From Flavobacteriaceae bacterium (lineage in GTDB: Bacteria; Bacteroidota; Bacteroidia; Flavobacteriales; Flavobacteriaceae), in contig DAOUPU010000160.1 of assembly GCA_030625995.1 (NCBI GenBank), positions 1 to 6,000 of the forward strand: DNA of 6,000 bases, written 5' to 3'. Of the stretch, positions 5,825-6,000 are shown one piece after another (the first letter of the stretch is position 1; each line of letters opens with the position of its first letter). Under the pieces are notes generated by a model, which was not told where the DNA came from, made no database searches, and saw only the letters and a list, made by a program, of their open reading frames with translations. The translations under genes were made by a program, and so were the position numbers.

Positions 5825-6000
5825 TTGAACAAAAACGAATTATATCCAATTTTTTTAAAAGCTTCCAAACTTAATATACTAATAGTAGGTGGTGGAAAAG
5901 TTGGGCTCGAAAAATTAACTTTTTTATTAAAATCAAGTCCCAATGCAAACTTAACTGTATTGTCTAAAAATTTTATTCCTGACCTGATTGCTTTAGCTCA
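5825..6000 (+). CDS. Siroheme synthase, N-terminal part (precorrin-2 dehydrogenase / sirohydrochlorin ferrochelatase)
   Basis: Fifty-eight codons are visible before the right edge cuts the gene. The protein begins N-K-N-E-L-Y-P-I-F-L-K and continues L-N-I-L-I-V-G-G-G-K-V-G-L-E-K-L: the NAD-binding strand and GGGxVxxxK loop (Gly22, Gly23, Gly24, Gly27, Lys30) of the CysG N-terminal / Met8 family. These enzymes oxidise precorrin-2 to sirohydrochlorin with NAD+ and insert iron to make siroheme, the cofactor of sulfite and nitrite reductases. They are cytoplasmic. In frame, a TAA lies at 5810-5812 and no ATG follows before the conserved region, so the TTG at 5825 is the likely start. The catalytic Asp region and any fused methyltransferase domain lie outside the window, so single-domain and fused forms cannot be told apart. 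Confidence 0.88.
   Translation, partial: MNKNELYPIFLKASKLNILIVGGGKVGLEKLTFLLKSSPNANLTVLSKNFIPDLIALA

Noticed and set aside
1..6000. CRISPR array, tRNA, rRNA or insertion sequence
   Set aside because: No regularly spaced repeats, cloverleaf-like sequence, rRNA motif or transposase frame was seen on either strand.

Overview
The window is AT-rich DNA from a Bacteroidetes bacterium, most likely a marine-type member of the Flavobacteriia. The signs are lipoproteins with the short L-F-S-C lipobox, weak or absent Shine-Dalgarno sequences, a FecR-domain protein, a secreted FAD_oxidored-family enzyme of the type common in polysaccharide-degrading Bacteroidetes, and GC-rich CCTGCC/GGCAGG-type palindromes in AT-rich intergenic DNA. 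The assignment rests on pattern recognition, not on a search. All recognised genes lie on the + strand.

Layout. (1) 1-1319: C-terminal part of a TPR protein, open at the left edge, probably the tail of a regulator or cyclase whose N-terminal domain lies outside; a weak hairpin terminator follows. (2) 1394-1613: a small DUF2007-like (putative signal-transducing protein) gene broken by a single-base frameshift near 1486-1494, with no single open frame covering it. (3) 1660-2838: a GH18 chitinase lipoprotein with an intact DxxDxDxE motif. (4) 2944-4599: an exported FAD-dependent oxidoreductase of the group often misannotated as xanthan lyase; an ATG at 2944 is preferred over an upstream TTG. A good intrinsic terminator follows at 4689-4725. 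(5) 4805-5380: an unusual stand-alone FecR-domain lipoprotein with a lysine-rich C-terminal helix of 11-residue periodicity. (6) 5381-5824: about 440 bases without a gene, holding a long imperfect inverted repeat and three GC-rich palindromic elements. (7) 5825-6000: start of a siroheme synthase (precorrin-2 dehydrogenase / ferrochelatase), cut by the right edge.

How the genes fit together. The chitinase and the FAD enzyme are separated by 105 bases with no visible terminator, both carry export signals, and may be co-transcribed as a small glycan-processing pair; no SusC/SusD or sigma factor gene is present, so this is not a complete polysaccharide utilisation locus. The FecR-like lipoprotein lacks its usual sigma factor and TonB receptor partners in the window. 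The siroheme gene belongs to tetrapyrrole/sulfur or nitrogen metabolism and is set apart by the repeat-rich spacer. I see no clear evidence of a new multi-gene system; the most unusual items are the FecR lipoprotein architecture, the frameshifted DUF2007 gene and the structured spacer.
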